Below, one piece after another: positions 18,929 through 27,194 of a DNA stretch of 64,000 bases. The notes below the pieces were generated by a model. It was not told the DNA's origin. It saw nothing but the letters and a program-made list of their open reading frames with translations, and made no database searches. The position numbers and the translations under genes were made by a program. Origin of the DNA: Tessaracoccus sp. MC1865 (GTDB lineage: Bacteria > Actinomycetota > Actinomycetes > Propionibacteriales > Propionibacteriaceae); assembly GCF_017815535.1 (NCBI RefSeq), contig NZ_CP072596.1:1798001-1862000 (forward strand), written 5' to 3'. Each line of letters opens with the position of its first letter. Within the stretch, counting starts at the first letter, position 1.

Positions 18929-19927
18929 GTGACCACAGCAACAGCCGCCAGAACGAGCACGTCCGTTCTCCCGGGGCTCGCCGCAGCCTTCGCCGCAGCC
19001 CTGCTCGCCGTCGCCATCGGCCAGGTGGTCCCCACCCTCAGCCCGCTGCTGGTGGCGATCATCCTCGGCGTCCTCTGGCGGAACCTCGCGGGGCAACCGG
19101 CCTCATGGGCACCGGGTGTCGCCGTCGCGGGCAAGCGCGTGCTGCGGATCGGCATCGTGCTGCTGGGCTTCCAGGTGTCGCTCGTCGAAGTGCTCGGGCT
19201 CGGCGCCGGCACGCTCCTGCTGGTGGTGGCCGCCGTCGGCGTCACCTTCTTCACGACGCGACTCCTGGGCAGGCGGCTCGGGTTGTCCATGGCGCAGAGC
19301 ACCCTGATCGCCGCCGGCTTCTCGATCTGCGGTGCCGCCGCCGTGGTGGGGGTCGAGCCGGTCACCGACGCCGACGAGAACGACACTGCCAGCGCCGTCG
19401 CCCTGGTGGTGGTGTTCGGCACCCTCCTGATCCCGCTGCTGCCCCTCGCGGTGGCTGCCCTGAACCTCGGCGCCCAGGCGGGCGGCATGTGGGTGGGCGC
19501 CTCGACGCACGAGGTGGCGCAGGTGGTGGCCGCCGCCGGCCTGATCGGCCCAGAGGCGCTGACGGTGGCGGTCACGGTGAAGCTGGCCCGCGTCCTGTGC
19601 CTCGCACCCATGGTCGCACTGCTGGCCCTGGGGCGCCGCCGCCGCGCGACCGCCGACACCTCCGCGCTGCCGCAGATCGTGCCGCTGTTCATCGCCGGCT
19701 TCGTGGTCGCCATGCTCGTGCGCACCGTCGGCATCCTGCCGGGGGACGCGCTGGGCGCGATCACGGTGGGGCAGAAGCTGCTCCTCGCCGCCGCGATGTT
19801 CGCGCTCGGGCTGGGGGTGCACGTGAAGTCCATGCTGACGGTGGGCGGCAAGCCGTTCATCCTTGCCACCATCGCCACCGGCATCATCACCTCGATCGGG
19901 CTCGCCGGCGCCCTGGTCCTGGCCTAG
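18929..19927 (+). CDS. YeiH/PSE family putative sulfate exporter
   Basis: A 332-residue membrane protein with about ten helices belonging to the YeiH (UPF0324) family, annotated as putative sulfate exporters. Family hallmarks are LRIGIVLLGFQVS, GFSICGAAAV and WVGASTHEVAQVVAA in the middle. I chose the GTG at 18929; an in-frame ATG at 18878 would add 17 non-hydrophobic residues. It is paired with a divergent LysR regulator and shares bases with the stop of the convergent cysteine desulfurase. The sulfur theme of the neighbourhood (desulfurase, mnmA, MetE-like) fits. Confidence 0.88.
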   Translation: MTTATAARTSTSVLPGLAAAFAAALLAVAIGQVVPTLSPLLVAIILGVLWRNLAGQPASWAPGVAVAGKRVLRIGIVLLGFQVSLVEVLGLGAGTLLLVVAAVGVTFFTTRLLGRRLGLSMAQSTLIAAGFSICGAAAVVGVEPVTDADENDTASAVALVVVFGTLLIPLLPLAVAALNLGAQAGGMWVGASTHEVAQVVAAAGLIGPEALTVAVTVKLARVLCLAPMVALLALGRRRRATADTSALPQIVPLFIAGFVVAMLVRTVGILPGDALGAITVGQKLLLAAAMFALGLGVHVKSMLTVGGKPFILATIATGIITSIGLAGALVLA

Positions 19928-21039
19928 AACGCCGCCCGCGCCTGCTGCAGCGCCTCGGGGAGCACCTGGCACAAGCCGTCGATGTCGGCATCCGTCGTCG
20001 ACCAGCCCACCGAGAACCGCAGCGACTGGGTCGCCTCGTCGGGGGTACGGCCCATCGCCAGCAACACGTCGCTGGGCTGATGCACCCCGGCCCTGCAGGC
20101 AGACCCGACGGACGCGTACACACCTCGCTGGTCCAGCAGGAACAGGAGGTCGTCGGCCCTGATGCCGTCGAAGGTCACGTTGACGATGTGCGGTGCGCCG
20201 TCGTCGCGGCTGTTGAGCCGGCCACCGGCGCCGACCGCCGCCGCTGCGATCCGTCGGCTGAGGCCGCGCAGCCGTCCAGCCTCCTCAGACAGCGACCCGA
20301 CGGCGGTGCTCGCGGCCCGCGCGAAGGCCGCCGCCAGGATCACCGGCACCGTCCCTGAGCGCACCTCCCGCTCCTGGCCGCCGCCCAGGCCGGTGGCCCG
20401 CGGCACCACCTCGCGCCTGGCGAGGAGCGCGCCGACGCCCACGGGGCCGCCGATCTTGTGCGCGGACAACGCCATCAGGTCCGCGCCGCTGGCCGCGAAG
20501 TCGACGGGCAGGTGCCCGAGCGCCTGCACCGCGTCCACGTGCAGCCACGCACCCGCCCGCGTGGCCAGGTCACGGATGTCGTCGACCGGCTGCACGATCC
20601 CCGTCTCGTTGTTGACCGCCATCACCGAGACGACGCCGACCCGCTCGTCGATCAACTGCGCAGCCTCCGCGACGTCCACCCATCCCTCCGCCGTGACCGG
20701 GATGGTTTCCGCGCCCCGGTGGACGGCGCCCAGGACGGCGGGATGCTCCACGGCGGACACGAGGCACCGGTCCCGGCCCTCGTCGCGTCGCTTCGCCCAG
20801 CCCCCCAGCACGGCGATGCTGTCCGCCTCGGATCCCCCTGACGTGAAGACGACCTCGGTCGGGTGCGCCCCCACCGCCGCGGCCAGTTCCTCCCGTGCCT
20901 CCTCCAGGACGGCGCGTGCACGCTGGCCGGGCCGGTGCAGCGAGGAGGGATTCCCCACGAGGGAAGCGAGCTCCGTGAACACCGTTATGCTGTCTCCGCG
21001 CATGGGGGACGACGCGGCGTGATCGAGGTAGACCGACAT
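19924..21039 (-). CDS. Cysteine desulfurase, NifS/IscS family
   Basis: PLP enzyme that takes sulfur from cysteine and passes a persulfide to acceptors such as MnmA. It has 371 residues. The PLP Lys is in SAHKIGGPVG (about 193-202), and the persulfide Cys is in GSACRAGVHQPSDVL (about 315). No isc or suf scaffold gene is near, and mnmA lies downstream on the same strand, so tRNA thiolation is the likely role. TAGGCT 6 bases before the ATG suggests a leaderless message. Its stop overlaps the convergent yeiH stop. Confidence 0.94.
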   Translation of the reverse strand: MSVYLDHAASSPMRGDSITVFTELASLVGNPSSLHRPGQRARAVLEEAREELAAAVGAHPTEVVFTSGGSEADSIAVLGGWAKRRDEGRDRCLVSAVEHPAVLGAVHRGAETIPVTAEGWVDVAEAAQLIDERVGVVSVMAVNNETGIVQPVDDIRDLATRAGAWLHVDAVQALGHLPVDFAASGADLMALSAHKIGGPVGVGALLARREVVPRATGLGGGQEREVRSGTVPVILAAAFARAASTAVGSLSEEAGRLRGLSRRIAAAAVGAGGRLNSRDDGAPHIVNVTFDGIRADDLLFLLDQRGVYASVGSACRAGVHQPSDVLLAMGRTPDEATQSLRFSVGWSTTDADIDGLCQVLPEALQQARAAF

Positions 21040-21045
21040 AACCTC

Positions 21046-21051
21046 AGCCTA
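21046..21051 (-). promoter_or_regulatory. Predicted -10 box of a leaderless cysteine desulfurase transcript
   Basis: TAGGCT on the minus strand, 6 bases before the ATG at 21039. The divergent glgX start is only 61 bases from it. Confidence 0.6.
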
Positions 21052-21100
21052 GAGGCGCGGCGCGCAGACCAATTAGTCCCAACGCAGCCCCAGTGGCAGA

Positions 21101-23305
21101 ATGAAGCGCCGTTCCACCCCTCTGATGAAAGACAGCATGATCCCCCAATCGGCCCCTGACAGCCGCTCCCTAGGCGCCCACATCACTGATGCCGGAGTCC
21201 GCTTCGGATTGTGGGCACCTCGCGCGACGGCAGTCGAGCTGGTGCTGGTGGACCAGACCAACCATCAGTTCAACCACCACATGACCGCCGACGACCGAGG
21301 GCTCTGGACGGTCGAGATCCCGGGCATCGGCGCCGGCCAGGCTTACGGCTACCGGGTGCACGGCCCGTGGGACCCGAGTGCGGGCAGCCGCTTCAATCCG
21401 GCCCGCCTCCTGCTGGACCCCTACGCCCGCGCCATCAGCGGCGGCGTCGACTTCCGTGGCCCCATCCTCGACCACGTGCCGGGCGACCCCTTCACCATCT
21501 CCACCTGGGATTCCTTCGGAGCCGTGCCGCTGTCGGTGGTGGTGCGCGACACCCCGCCGCCCAAGGCCATCGAGAAGCGCCGGCCGATGTCGGAGACGAT
21601 CATCTACGAGACGCACCTGCGCGGCTTCACCAAGATGCACCCGAGCGTGCCGGAGCACCTGCGCGGTTCCTACCTCGGCATGGCGGACCCGGCGGTCATC
21701 GCCTACCTCAAGGACCTGGGCGTCACGGCGGTCGAGTTCCTCCCACTGCACCACTTCGTCTCCGAGCCGTTCATCGTGGCCAAGGGCCTGCGCAACTACT
21801 GGGGCTACAACACGCTCGGCTTCTTCGCCCCGCACGCCTTCTACGCGCCCCGCGGCACCGTCGGTGACCAGGTGTCCCAGTTCAAGGCCATGGTCTCCGC
21901 CCTGCATGAGGCCGACATCGAGGTGCTGCTCGACGTGGTCTACAACCACACCGGCGAGGGTGGCCACCAGGGCCCCACCCTGTCCATGCGGGGCATCGAC
22001 CACGACGCGTACTACCGCCTCACCAACGACCGCCGCAACGACTACGACGTCACCGGCACCGGCAACTCCGTCAACACCGCCCACCCCATGGCCCTGCAAC
22101 TGGTGATGGATTCGCTGCGGTACTGGGTCACGGAGATGGGCGTCGACGGCTTCCGCTTCGACCTGGCCACCACCATGATCCGCGACGCCCAGCACCACGT
22201 CGACCAGAACCACGCCTTCAAGCAGCTCGTGGCGGCGGACCCCACCTTCGACGGCATCAAGATGATCGCCGAACCGTGGGACGTCGGCCCCTACGGCTAC
22301 CAGGTGGGCGCCTACGGGCCCGGCTGGTACGAGTGGAACGACCGGTTCCGCGACCACGTGCGCGACTACTGGCGCGGCGGCGTACACGGGGTCCAGGAGC
22401 TGGCCACCCGGCTGGCCGGTTCGCCTGACATCTTCGACCAGCCCGGCCGCAACCCCCAGGCGAGCATCAACTTCGTCACCGCGCACGACGGCTTCACGAT
22501 GCTGGATCTGGTCAGCTACGACGTCAAGCACAACTGGGACAACGGCGAGGCCAACCGCGACGGCAGTGACAACAACCGCTCCTGGAACCATGGCTGGGAG
22601 GGCGAGACGCCAGACCCCGAGATCAACGCGCTGCGTCGCCGCCAGGTGCTCAACATGATGGCCACCCAGCTGCTGGCCGCCGGCACGCCCATGCTGACGG
22701 CCGGAGACGAATTCGGCCGCACGCAGAAGGGCAACAACAACGCCTACTGCCAGGACTCGCCCACGTCCTGGGTGAACTGGGACATCGCCCCCGAATGGCA
22801 GGCCGTGCGCGACCGCATCCGTGACCTCATCGCCATCCGGCAGCGGCACTGCGCGTTCCGGCCGGTTGACTACGCCTACCACACCGAGATCATCAACCAG
22901 CACGGCGAGAACCTGCAGCGCGTCGACCTCACCTGGATGGACGGCCGCTACGGCGAGATGAGCCAGGACGCCTGGCACGACGGCGCCCGCCGCCTACTGG
23001 GGATGTACGTCTCCAACGACCACGAGGGCTTCCTCACCTGGTTCAACTCGGACCCGGAACCGCAGCGCATCGTGTTGCCCACCATGCCCTGGGGGCAGGC
23101 CTACGAGGTCATCTGGCATTCCGGCGACGAGGGCGAACTGCCGGAGGGCGAGCTGCCCGCGCTCGGCGAATTCGACATCCCCGGCCGCACCGTCGCGCTC
23201 ATGCGGGTCAGCGTGCCGCTCAACTCCAAGGAGCTGCTCGCGCTCCAGGCCGAGTCGGAGCCCTCGTCGTACGACCTCGTTCCGGGCGGCACGTCCAACA
23301 GCTAG
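21101..23305 (+). CDS. glgX: Glycogen debranching enzyme GlgX
   Basis: GH13 isoamylase-type enzyme that cuts alpha-1,6 branches left after phosphorylase action. It has 734 residues: a CBM48-like N-terminal domain (about 20-115), then the catalytic barrel with nucleophile Asp in DGFRFDLATTM, acid Glu in MIAEPWDVG and the third Asp in TAHDGFT. Start choice is open: ATGs at 21101, 21125 and 21137 are in frame and none has a clear ribosome site. First gene of the rightward glucan cluster; its TAG stop lies inside the -10 box of glgE. Confidence 0.95.
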   Translation: MKRRSTPLMKDSMIPQSAPDSRSLGAHITDAGVRFGLWAPRATAVELVLVDQTNHQFNHHMTADDRGLWTVEIPGIGAGQAYGYRVHGPWDPSAGSRFNPARLLLDPYARAISGGVDFRGPILDHVPGDPFTISTWDSFGAVPLSVVVRDTPPPKAIEKRRPMSETIIYETHLRGFTKMHPSVPEHLRGSYLGMADPAVIAYLKDLGVTAVEFLPLHHFVSEPFIVAKGLRNYWGYNTLGFFAPHAFYAPRGTVGDQVSQFKAMVSALHEADIEVLLDVVYNHTGEGGHQGPTLSMRGIDHDAYYRLTNDRRNDYDVTGTGNSVNTAHPMALQLVMDSLRYWVTEMGVDGFRFDLATTMIRDAQHHVDQNHAFKQLVAADPTFDGIKMIAEPWDVGPYGYQVGAYGPGWYEWNDRFRDHVRDYWRGGVHGVQELATRLAGSPDIFDQPGRNPQASINFVTAHDGFTMLDLVSYDVKHNWDNGEANRDGSDNNRSWNHGWEGETPDPEINALRRRQVLNMMATQLLAAGTPMLTAGDEFGRTQKGNNNAYCQDSPTSWVNWDIAPEWQAVRDRIRDLIAIRQRHCAFRPVDYAYHTEIINQHGENLQRVDLTWMDGRYGEMSQDAWHDGARRLLGMYVSNDHEGFLTWFNSDPEPQRIVLPTMPWGQAYEVIWHSGDEGELPEGELPALGEFDIPGRTVALMRVSVPLNSKELLALQAESEPSSYDLVPGGTSNS

Positions 23306-23308
23306 GCT
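23303..23308 (+). promoter_or_regulatory. Predicted -10 box of a leaderless glgE transcript
   Basis: TAGGCT begins with the glgX stop codon TAG and ends 6 bases before the glgE GTG at 23315. Confidence 0.55.
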
Positions 23309-23314
23309 GGCGGC

Positions 23315-25321
23315 GTGACTGAGGACATCTCGCCCCGTATCAGCAAGCGCATCGTCCGGACAGACGGAGGCTTCGGCCGCATCCCCGTCACCGGCGTCAC
23401 TCCCGTCATCGAGGGAGGGGCCTACCCCGTCAAGGCCGTGGTCCATGAACGCATCCTGATCCAGGCCTGCGTCTTCCGGGAGGGCCATGACGCGGTCAAC
23501 GCATCGGTCATCCTCACCTCCCCCGGCGGCACCCAGCGCCGCGTCGACATGAAACAGGTCGAGCCGATGGGCCTCGACATCTGGCAGGCGCACGTGCGCA
23601 TGGCCGCAGAGGGCGACTGGACCTACCGCATCGAGGGCTGGTCAGATCCCTGGGGCACCTGGCGCCACGCCGCGGAGAAGAAGCTCCCGGTCGGGGTCGA
23701 CGTCGAACTGGTCTGCATGGAGGGCCGTGACCTCCTGGAGCGGGCCGCCCAGCACGCGGACCAGCTGCGGGTAGCCGGCGCCGCCCACCTCCTGCGCGGC
23801 GCGTCCGAGACGATCACGCCGGAGACGGACATCGAGGAGATCCTCGAGCTGGTCACCTCCGGCCCCATCCACCGGGCCATGGCCCGCTTCGGCCCGCGCG
23901 AAATGGTCTCCCCCACCCCCGACTACCCCATCAGGGTCGAGCGTCGGCGCGCGCTGTACTCCTCCTGGTACGAGTTCTTCCCCCGTTCCCAGGGCGCCCA
24001 TGTGGACGAGCACGGCACCTGGCACTCGGGCACGTTCGATTCTTCGCACGAGCGTCTGGAGGCTGCCGCCGCCATGGGCTTCCACGTGGTCTACCTACCG
24101 CCCATCCACCCCATCGGCACCGCCTTCCGCAAGGGGAAGAACAACTCCCTGGACCCCAGTCCGCAGGATCCCGGTTCCCCGTGGGCGATCGGCTCCCCGG
24201 ACGGCGGGCACGACGCGATCCACCCGGATCTCGGCAACTTCGAGGACTTCGACAGGTTCGTCGCGAAGGCCCGTTCGCTGGGCCTGGAGGTGGCGCTCGA
24301 TCTGGCGCTGCAGGCCTCGCCGGACCACCCCTGGGTACAGGACCACCCTGAATGGTTCACCACCCGGATGGACGGCACCATCGCCTACGCCGAGAACCCC
24401 CCGAAGAAGTACCAGGACATCTACCCCGTCAACTTCGACCTCGACCCGGTGGGCATCTACCACGAGGTGCTGCGCATCGTGCGGTTCTGGATCGACCGCG
24501 GCGTGAGCATCTTCCGCGTCGACAACCCCCACACCAAGCCCGTCGAGTTCTGGGACTGGCTCATGAGCCGGGTCTACGAGACAAACCCAGAGGTGATCTT
24601 CCTCGCGGAGGCGTTCACGAAGCCGCAGATGATGGCCGCGCTCGGCAAGGTGGGCTTCCACCAGAGCTACACCTACTTCACCTGGCGCAACGCGAAGTGG
24701 GAACTCGAGGAGTACCTCACCGAGCTGTCCTCGGAGATGGCCTCCTTCTACCGGCCCAACTTCTTCGTCAACACCCCGGACATCAACCCGCTCTACCTGC
24801 AGTCGGGCAACCCGGCCGCCTTCTCGATCCGGGCTATCCTGGCCGCCACCATGTCCCCCACCTGGGGCGTCTACTCCGGCTTCGAACTCTTCGAGCACGA
24901 ACCGCTGGCCGAAGGCGGTGAGGAATACCTCAACTCGGAGAAGTACGAGTACCGGCCGCGTGACTACAACGCGCAGCCCAACCTCAACCTCCTGTTGGGG
25001 AGGCTCAACGAGATCCGCGAGCAGCACCCGTCGCTGCAGCAGCTGCGCGACATCCACCTCCACCATGCAGCGCACGACCAGGTCATCGTCTACTCCAAGC
25101 GCGACGCCGACGACCTGGTCGTCGTCGTGTGTTCCCTGGACCAGGACGCCACCGTGGAGTCGCCCGTCATGCTCGACTTCGACGCGCTCGGTTTCCCGAA
25201 CCGCGCCACGGTCAAGGTGCACGACCTGCTGACCGGCGAGGAATACCAGTGGGGCCGCGAGTCCTTCGTCCGGCTCTACCCCGGCAAGCCCGCCCACATC
25301 TTCCACGTGACGGCCGAATGA
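23315..25321 (+). CDS. glgE: Alpha-1,4-glucan:maltose-1-phosphate maltosyltransferase
   Basis: GH13_3 enzyme that extends alpha-1,4-glucans by two glucose units from maltose-1-phosphate. It has 668 residues, near the usual 660-700. The nucleophile Asp is in FRVDNPHTKP (about 405) and the acid/base Glu in FLAEAFTKP (about 434). An N-terminal domain and a long helical insert precede the barrel. GTG start behind a TAGGCT box without a ribosome site. Its stop overlaps the maltokinase start (ATGA), coupling donor synthesis to use. Confidence 0.97.
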   Translation: MTEDISPRISKRIVRTDGGFGRIPVTGVTPVIEGGAYPVKAVVHERILIQACVFREGHDAVNASVILTSPGGTQRRVDMKQVEPMGLDIWQAHVRMAAEGDWTYRIEGWSDPWGTWRHAAEKKLPVGVDVELVCMEGRDLLERAAQHADQLRVAGAAHLLRGASETITPETDIEEILELVTSGPIHRAMARFGPREMVSPTPDYPIRVERRRALYSSWYEFFPRSQGAHVDEHGTWHSGTFDSSHERLEAAAAMGFHVVYLPPIHPIGTAFRKGKNNSLDPSPQDPGSPWAIGSPDGGHDAIHPDLGNFEDFDRFVAKARSLGLEVALDLALQASPDHPWVQDHPEWFTTRMDGTIAYAENPPKKYQDIYPVNFDLDPVGIYHEVLRIVRFWIDRGVSIFRVDNPHTKPVEFWDWLMSRVYETNPEVIFLAEAFTKPQMMAALGKVGFHQSYTYFTWRNAKWELEEYLTELSSEMASFYRPNFFVNTPDINPLYLQSGNPAAFSIRAILAATMSPTWGVYSGFELFEHEPLAEGGEEYLNSEKYEYRPRDYNAQPNLNLLLGRLNEIREQHPSLQQLRDIHLHHAAHDQVIVYSKRDADDLVVVVCSLDQDATVESPVMLDFDALGFPNRATVKVHDLLTGEEYQWGRESFVRLYPGKPAHIFHVTAE

Positions 25322-26469
25322 CCGGCACCGATGATCTCTGGAACCTCGCGCTCACGCAGCGGTGGTTCTCCGGGCGCGAGGGGCGCCCCGTCGACGTCGA
25401 GTACGGCGATTGGCTCCCCTCGGAAGACGCCGAGGTCCGTCTCCGGCCGGCGGTGCTCGTCGTCGAGTTCGCCGGCGGACGCCGGGAGCGCTTCCTCATT
25501 CCGCTGCTGTACCGCGGCAGGGAGGACCCCGTTGACGCCTGCGACGACGGCGCGGTCCTGCTGGACCTGCTCCGCGCCGAGGCCCCTGGCTTTGAACGGT
25601 TGCGCGACGTGCCGGAGGGCCTACCCGCCCGCCGCTACACGGGCGAGCAGTCCAATACGAGCATCTTCTACGGCACGCAGCTGCTGGCGAAGGTGTTCCG
25701 CCGCCTCGAGCCTGGCGTCAACGCGGATGTGGAGGTGCACAGGGCGCTGGCCGGCAGCGGCGTGGTGGCCGAGCTCTATGGCGCGTGGCGGGTCGACGGC
25801 ACTGACTACGCCGTTTTCCTGGAGGCGCTGAAGGCCCCGCAGGACGGCTACCTGCTCGCCTGCGAATTCGCTTCCGAGGGCCGCAGTTTCGCAGACCATG
25901 CGCAGGCGCTGGGCGTCGCGCTCGCCACGGTGCACCACCGCCTCGCGGCCCATTTCCCGATGTCGACCACCGACGGCACCCGGCTGGCGGACGACTTCAG
26001 GCGGCGTTTCCGCACCGTCGTGGCAGAGGTGGGCGCCGTCGAGCCGTATCAGCCCGCCGCCGAGGCCGTGTTCGCCCAGGTCGCGGACCACCAGGTGCCC
26101 ACGCAACGCGTGCACGGCGACTGCCACCTCGGCCAGGTCCTCCTCAGCGAGGGCCGGTGGATCTACGTCGACTTCGAGGGCGAGCCCCTGAAGTCGATCG
26201 AGGAGCGCAGCCTGCCGGATTCACCGTTGCGCGATGTCGCCGGCATGCTGCGTTCCTTCGCCTACGCCGCAGCGGCCGGCGAAGCCGACGATGCCTGGCT
26301 CACCGAGGCCCGCGATGCCTTCCTGCGCGGCTACGGGCAGGACCACATCGACGCGCCGCTGCTGGCGGCCTACGAGATCGACAAGGCGGGGTACGAGGCG
26401 ACCTACGAGTCGCGCTACCGCCCCCACCTGCTCGGCGTCCCCCTGGGCTACCTCGACACGCTCGGCTGA
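25318..26469 (+). CDS. mak: Maltokinase (Mak/Pep2)
   Basis: Phosphorylates maltose with ATP to maltose-1-phosphate, the GlgE donor. It has 383 residues, shorter than the roughly 450 of mycobacterial Mak, with a compact N-terminal cap starting LTQRWFSGREGR. The kinase core is complete: HGDCHLGQVL (about 264-273, catalytic Asp) and IYVDFEGEP (metal Asp), followed by SPLRDVAGMLRSFAYAA. A longer frame begins inside glgE but only the ATG at 25318 gives the family start. The 3' end overlaps the convergent sigma-like gene by 22 bases. No trehalose synthase is adjacent or fused. Confidence 0.94.
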   Translation: MTGTDDLWNLALTQRWFSGREGRPVDVEYGDWLPSEDAEVRLRPAVLVVEFAGGRRERFLIPLLYRGREDPVDACDDGAVLLDLLRAEAPGFERLRDVPEGLPARRYTGEQSNTSIFYGTQLLAKVFRRLEPGVNADVEVHRALAGSGVVAELYGAWRVDGTDYAVFLEALKAPQDGYLLACEFASEGRSFADHAQALGVALATVHHRLAAHFPMSTTDGTRLADDFRRRFRTVVAEVGAVEPYQPAAEAVFAQVADHQVPTQRVHGDCHLGQVLLSEGRWIYVDFEGEPLKSIEERSLPDSPLRDVAGMLRSFAYAAAAGEADDAWLTEARDAFLRGYGQDHIDAPLLAAYEIDKAGYEATYESRYRPHLLGVPLGYLDTLG

Positions 26470-27074
26470 AGCGCCCCGGCCACTGCCAGCCGGTGCCTCA
26501 CCAGCACTGCTCGCAGCAACTGGTCGAAGCGCGTCCGGTCCAGAGCCGGCGCCCCCTGGAGCGGGCGAATCCCGCCGCCCCTACTCAGCCGAGCCTTGAC
26601 CGTGTGGATGCCCACCACCTGATGCACCGCGATCTGCTCGTAGGTCAATCCACACATGTCGCGCAGCACCAACGCCTCCCTGATGACCACCGGCAGAGAC
26701 TCCACCACCCCCCGCAGCCGCAGTTCGACCGGATCCGTGCACACGGGCACGGGAAGCGCCGCCTGCCTGAGCGGCTCAGGGCTCCGTTGCCGATGCCAGG
26801 CGACCGCCCGGGACGTCCCCGCCGCCACCAAGCTCAGCCACTGGCCGAACGCCACCGCCCCGCTGTAATCAGTGATCGCCCTCCTCGCGTTGCCGAACGT
26901 GTGCGCCAGAGCATCCATCGCGTCGCGCGGGTCGTTGGTGATCCTCAGACAGACGGACCACAGCGTGTGACGGTGGGGCTCGAGCAGCGCCCCGAACGCA
27001 CGCTCATCCCCCGCGCGTGCCGCGTCGATGGCAAAGGTCCTTGCCGCTATGTCGCCCACCGACGTGATCGTCAT
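26448..27074 (-). CDS. ECF-like RNA polymerase sigma factor
   Basis: A 208-residue protein with sigma region 2 (about 12-85, including FGALLEPHRHTLWSVCLRI and DAMDALAHTFGNARRAI) and region 4 (about 125-170, ending in a helix-turn-helix GLTYEQIAVHQVVGIHTVKARLS). The ATG at 27074 has AGGGGGG 5 bases upstream; a start at 27110 has none. No anti-sigma gene follows. It is divergent from an AfsR-like regulator and sits between maltokinase and glgB, so control of glucan or trehalose genes is a natural but untested guess. Confidence 0.82.
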   Translation of the reverse strand: MTITSVGDIAARTFAIDAARAGDERAFGALLEPHRHTLWSVCLRITNDPRDAMDALAHTFGNARRAITDYSGAVAFGQWLSLVAAGTSRAVAWHRQRSPEPLRQAALPVPVCTDPVELRLRGVVESLPVVIREALVLRDMCGLTYEQIAVHQVVGIHTVKARLSRGGGIRPLQGAPALDRTRFDQLLRAVLVRHRLAVAGALQPSVSR

Positions 27075-27194
27075 GTTGTCCCCCCTGAAATCAACGGTGA
27101 CCTGAGCCATATCCTCGTCCGGCGGCTTAAGGGATTCTTAAACTTCCTTACCGGATGGACTTTGGGAACGCGTCCGTCGTGAAATCATGTGTCG

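Noticed and set aside
27165-27194. GGAAC before the AfsR-like gene as an ECF-type -35 element
   Set aside because: No convincing -10 partner lies 16-17 bases downstream, and GGAAC is common by chance in GC-rich DNA.
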